Source: Candidatus Nanopelagicales bacterium (GTDB taxonomy: Bacteria > Actinomycetota > Actinomycetes > S36-B12). From it: DNA of 6,400 bases. Location: positions 1 through 6,400 of the forward strand of contig CALKMY010000026.1 in assembly GCA_938091275.1 (NCBI GenBank), in the 5' to 3' direction. Position 1 is the stretch's first letter. Each line of letters begins with the position of its first letter. The notes beneath the pieces are model-generated. The model saw only the letters and a list, made by a program, of their open reading frames with translations, was not told the DNA's origin and searched no databases. The position numbers and the translations under genes are program-made. This document shows positions 4,901-6,400 of this stretch, piece by piece.

Positions 4901-5614
4901 GTGGCCCCCGACGCACAGGGATCAGTGGAGTCGTTGGATTCCCTGATGCGGGCGCTGGGCCAGCGCATGGACGCCGACCTCCTGCGGCAAGCCATCACCC
5001 ATCGCTCCTACGCGTACGAGCACGGCGGGCTACCCACCAACGAGCGCCTGGAATTCCTGGGCGACTCTGTCTTGGGCATTGTCGTCACCGAACGGCTGTT
5101 TCGGGACTTTCCCGACGAGCCCGAGGGGCAACTCGCCAAACTGCGAGCAGCCGTCGTCAACGCATCCGCGCTCGCGGAGGTAGCTCGGGAACTCGATTTG
5201 GGTTCCTTCCTGCTGCTGGGCAAGGGCGAGGAGAGCACCGGCGGACAGGACAAGTCCTCGATCTTGGCCGACGCGATGGAAGCGGTGATCGGGGCGATGT
5301 TTATGTCGACCGACCTGGAAACCACCCGCACGTTCATCGAGCGCATTTTCGGCCCCTTGATCGCCGAATCATCACAACTCGGCGCCGGACTCGACTGGAA
5401 GACGTCCTTGCAGGAACGTTCTGCCGAACTCGAGCGAGGTGTTCCCGAATACCGGGTAACCGACACCGGACCCGATCACGCCAAGGAATTCACCGCGCAG
5501 GCGGTGATCGGCGGCGACGTTCTGGGAACGGGGCACGGTCGCAGCAAGAAGGTCGCTGAGCAAGAGGCGGCCGCGCAGGCATACGCCGCCCTCGGCGGCA
5601 CCACCGATGCCTGA
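4901..5614 (+). CDS. rnc: Ribonuclease III
   Basis: RNase III cuts double-stranded RNA, notably the 16S and 23S rRNA precursor stems, as a Mg2+-dependent homodimer. The 237-residue product has the signature NERLEFLGDSVLGIVV (47-62), with E48, E51 and D55, and DAMEAVIGAMF (124-134), with D124 and E127, equivalent to E. coli E38, E41, D45, D114 and E117. All catalytic acids are present. A C-terminal double-stranded RNA-binding domain follows (about 166-232), from DWKTSLQE through PEYRV to the helix GRSKKVAEQEAAAQAYAAL. GTG 4901 is chosen because it gives normal length, 22 bases after the ACP-like stop, with AAGGGA at 4884-4889; GTG 4925 is an alternative that loses eight residues, but its AGGGA is too close (3 bases). 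The last eight bases overlap mutM. Adjacency to an ACP gene and to mutM is a common arrangement. Confidence 0.96.
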   Translation: MAPDAQGSVESLDSLMRALGQRMDADLLRQAITHRSYAYEHGGLPTNERLEFLGDSVLGIVVTERLFRDFPDEPEGQLAKLRAAVVNASALAEVARELDLGSFLLLGKGEESTGGQDKSSILADAMEAVIGAMFMSTDLETTRTFIERIFGPLIAESSQLGAGLDWKTSLQERSAELERGVPEYRVTDTGPDHAKEFTAQAVIGGDVLGTGHGRSKKVAEQEAAAQAYAALGGTTDA

Positions 5615-6400
5615 ACTTCCCGAAGTCGAAGTGGTGCGTCGGGGCATCGACGCATGGGCGACGAATCGAACGATCAGCCGCGTGGACGTGTTGCACGCTC
5701 GATCGATCCGTCGCTGCGAGGGGGGCGCGCCGGAACTGCACGCCGCGCTCGAAGGAGATTCCTTTCGCTGTGCCAGTCGCCGAGGCAAGTACCTGTGGCT
5801 CCCGCTGACACGCACGAACGATCAGGCGCTCGTCGTGCACCTCGGCATGAGCGGCCAAGTACTCATGCAGCCGCCGCGCGAAGACGACGAAACACACCTG
5901 CGCGTGCGCGTCCGCTTCGCCGACGATGAACGCGAGATGCGGTTCGTCGACCAGCGGACCTTCGGCGGGATGCACGTCGACGAGGTCATCGACGGGGTGC
6001 CGTCGAGCATCACCCACATTGCCCGCGATCCGCTCGACCCCGATTTCGACGAAGCCGCGACCGTCCGCGCCATTCGTCACAAGGACTCCGAAGTGAAGCG
6101 TGTTCTGCTCGATCAGTCGGTGGTCTCAGGAATCGGCAACATCTATGCCGACGAGGCGCTGTGGAGATCCTCGATCAATGGGCGCCGGCGGGGCTCTGCT
6201 CTGACGTCCGCGCAGGTCCGCACCGTCGTGTCGAACGCCCGCGAGGTCATGCTCGAAGCACTGGCCCAGGGCGGCACCAGCTTCGACTCCCTGTATGTCA
6301 ATGTGAATGGGGAGTCGGGCTACTTCGAGCGTGCCTTGGACGCCTACGGCCGGGAAGGTGAGCCGTGCCGACGGTGCGGGGCGGCCATCCGGCGGGAGGC
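5607..6400 (+). CDS. mutM: Formamidopyrimidine-DNA glycosylase MutM/Fpg (3' end outside window)
   Basis: MutM removes 8-oxoguanine and formamidopyrimidines from DNA and cuts the abasic site by beta/delta elimination. The 264 codons in the window start MPELPEVEVVRRG, whose mature N-terminal Pro2 is the nucleophile and Glu3 a catalytic acid. Further landmarks are RRGKYLWL with K61, HLGMSGQ (78-84) with M81, and DQRTFGG (115-121) with R117 and F119, matching the lesion-void-filling M, R and F of the E. coli enzyme. The helix-two-turn-helix DNA-binding part is SGIGNIYADEALW (174-186) with N178. GYFERALDAYGREGEPC (238-254) leads into the zinc finger, of which C254 and C257 are visible; about 20-25 residues with the last two cysteines lie beyond the window. 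ATG 5607 overlaps the rnc end by eight bases without a clear Shine-Dalgarno site, pointing to coupled translation. The catalytic set is complete, so MutM and not the plant or Nei2-type paralog. Confidence 0.96.
   Translation, partial: MPELPEVEVVRRGIDAWATNRTISRVDVLHARSIRRCEGGAPELHAALEGDSFRCASRRGKYLWLPLTRTNDQALVVHLGMSGQVLMQPPREDDETHLRVRVRFADDEREMRFVDQRTFGGMHVDEVIDGVPSSITHIARDPLDPDFDEAATVRAIRHKDSEVKRVLLDQSVVSGIGNIYADEALWRSSINGRRRGSALTSAQVRTVVSNAREVMLEALAQGGTSFDSLYVNVNGESGYFERALDAYGREGEPCRRCGAAIRRE

Overview
The window is a dense, single-strand (+) block of conserved bacterial housekeeping genes with high GC content and many GTG starts. It looks like chromosomal DNA from a member of the Actinomycetota. 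The main evidence is the order recG-rsmD-coaD-sepIVA-like-yceD(DUF177)-rpmF, ending in rnc-mutM, together with a clear homolog of the actinobacterial division protein SepIVA. Lower ranks cannot be resolved from what I can see. There are no RNA genes, insertion sequences, CRISPR arrays or phage genes. Apart from short gaps, all of it is coding.

Layout: the 3' part of recG (1-924, cut by the window start) overlaps rsmD (921-1556) by four bases. A 51-base gap with alternative short hairpins precedes coaD (1608-2075). An 86-base gap with a strong all-GC hairpin precedes a short sepIVA-like coiled-coil gene (2162-2680). A DUF177/YceD gene (2683-3291) follows after two bases. A 74-base gap holds a possible promoter and an inverted repeat, followed by rpmF (3366-3539), plsX (3557-4594), an acyl-carrier-protein-like gene (4591-4878), rnc (4901-5614) and mutM (5607 to the window end, incomplete).

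The genes cover DNA repair (RecG, MutM), ribosome and RNA maturation (RsmD, DUF177, L32, RNase III), CoA and phospholipid synthesis (CoaD, PlsX, the ACP-like protein) and cell growth (SepIVA-like). CoaD makes the CoA precursor that supplies the phosphopantetheine arm of ACP. PlsX uses acyl-ACP. The plsX-acp-rnc order recalls the Bacillus plsX-fabD-fabG-acpP-rnc cluster without the fab genes.

Two things deserve a second look. First, rsmD contains a run of about 13 codons that appears to be read in the wrong frame: the alternative frame gives RsmD-like sequence with strongly coding-type third positions. This suggests two compensating indels, either real or assembly errors. Second, the ACP-like gene lacks an intact DSL motif for phosphopantetheine attachment, and a GAD triplet lies out of frame exactly at that place. 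I saw no wholly new system; the ACP-like protein coupled to a divergent PlsX is the closest candidate.
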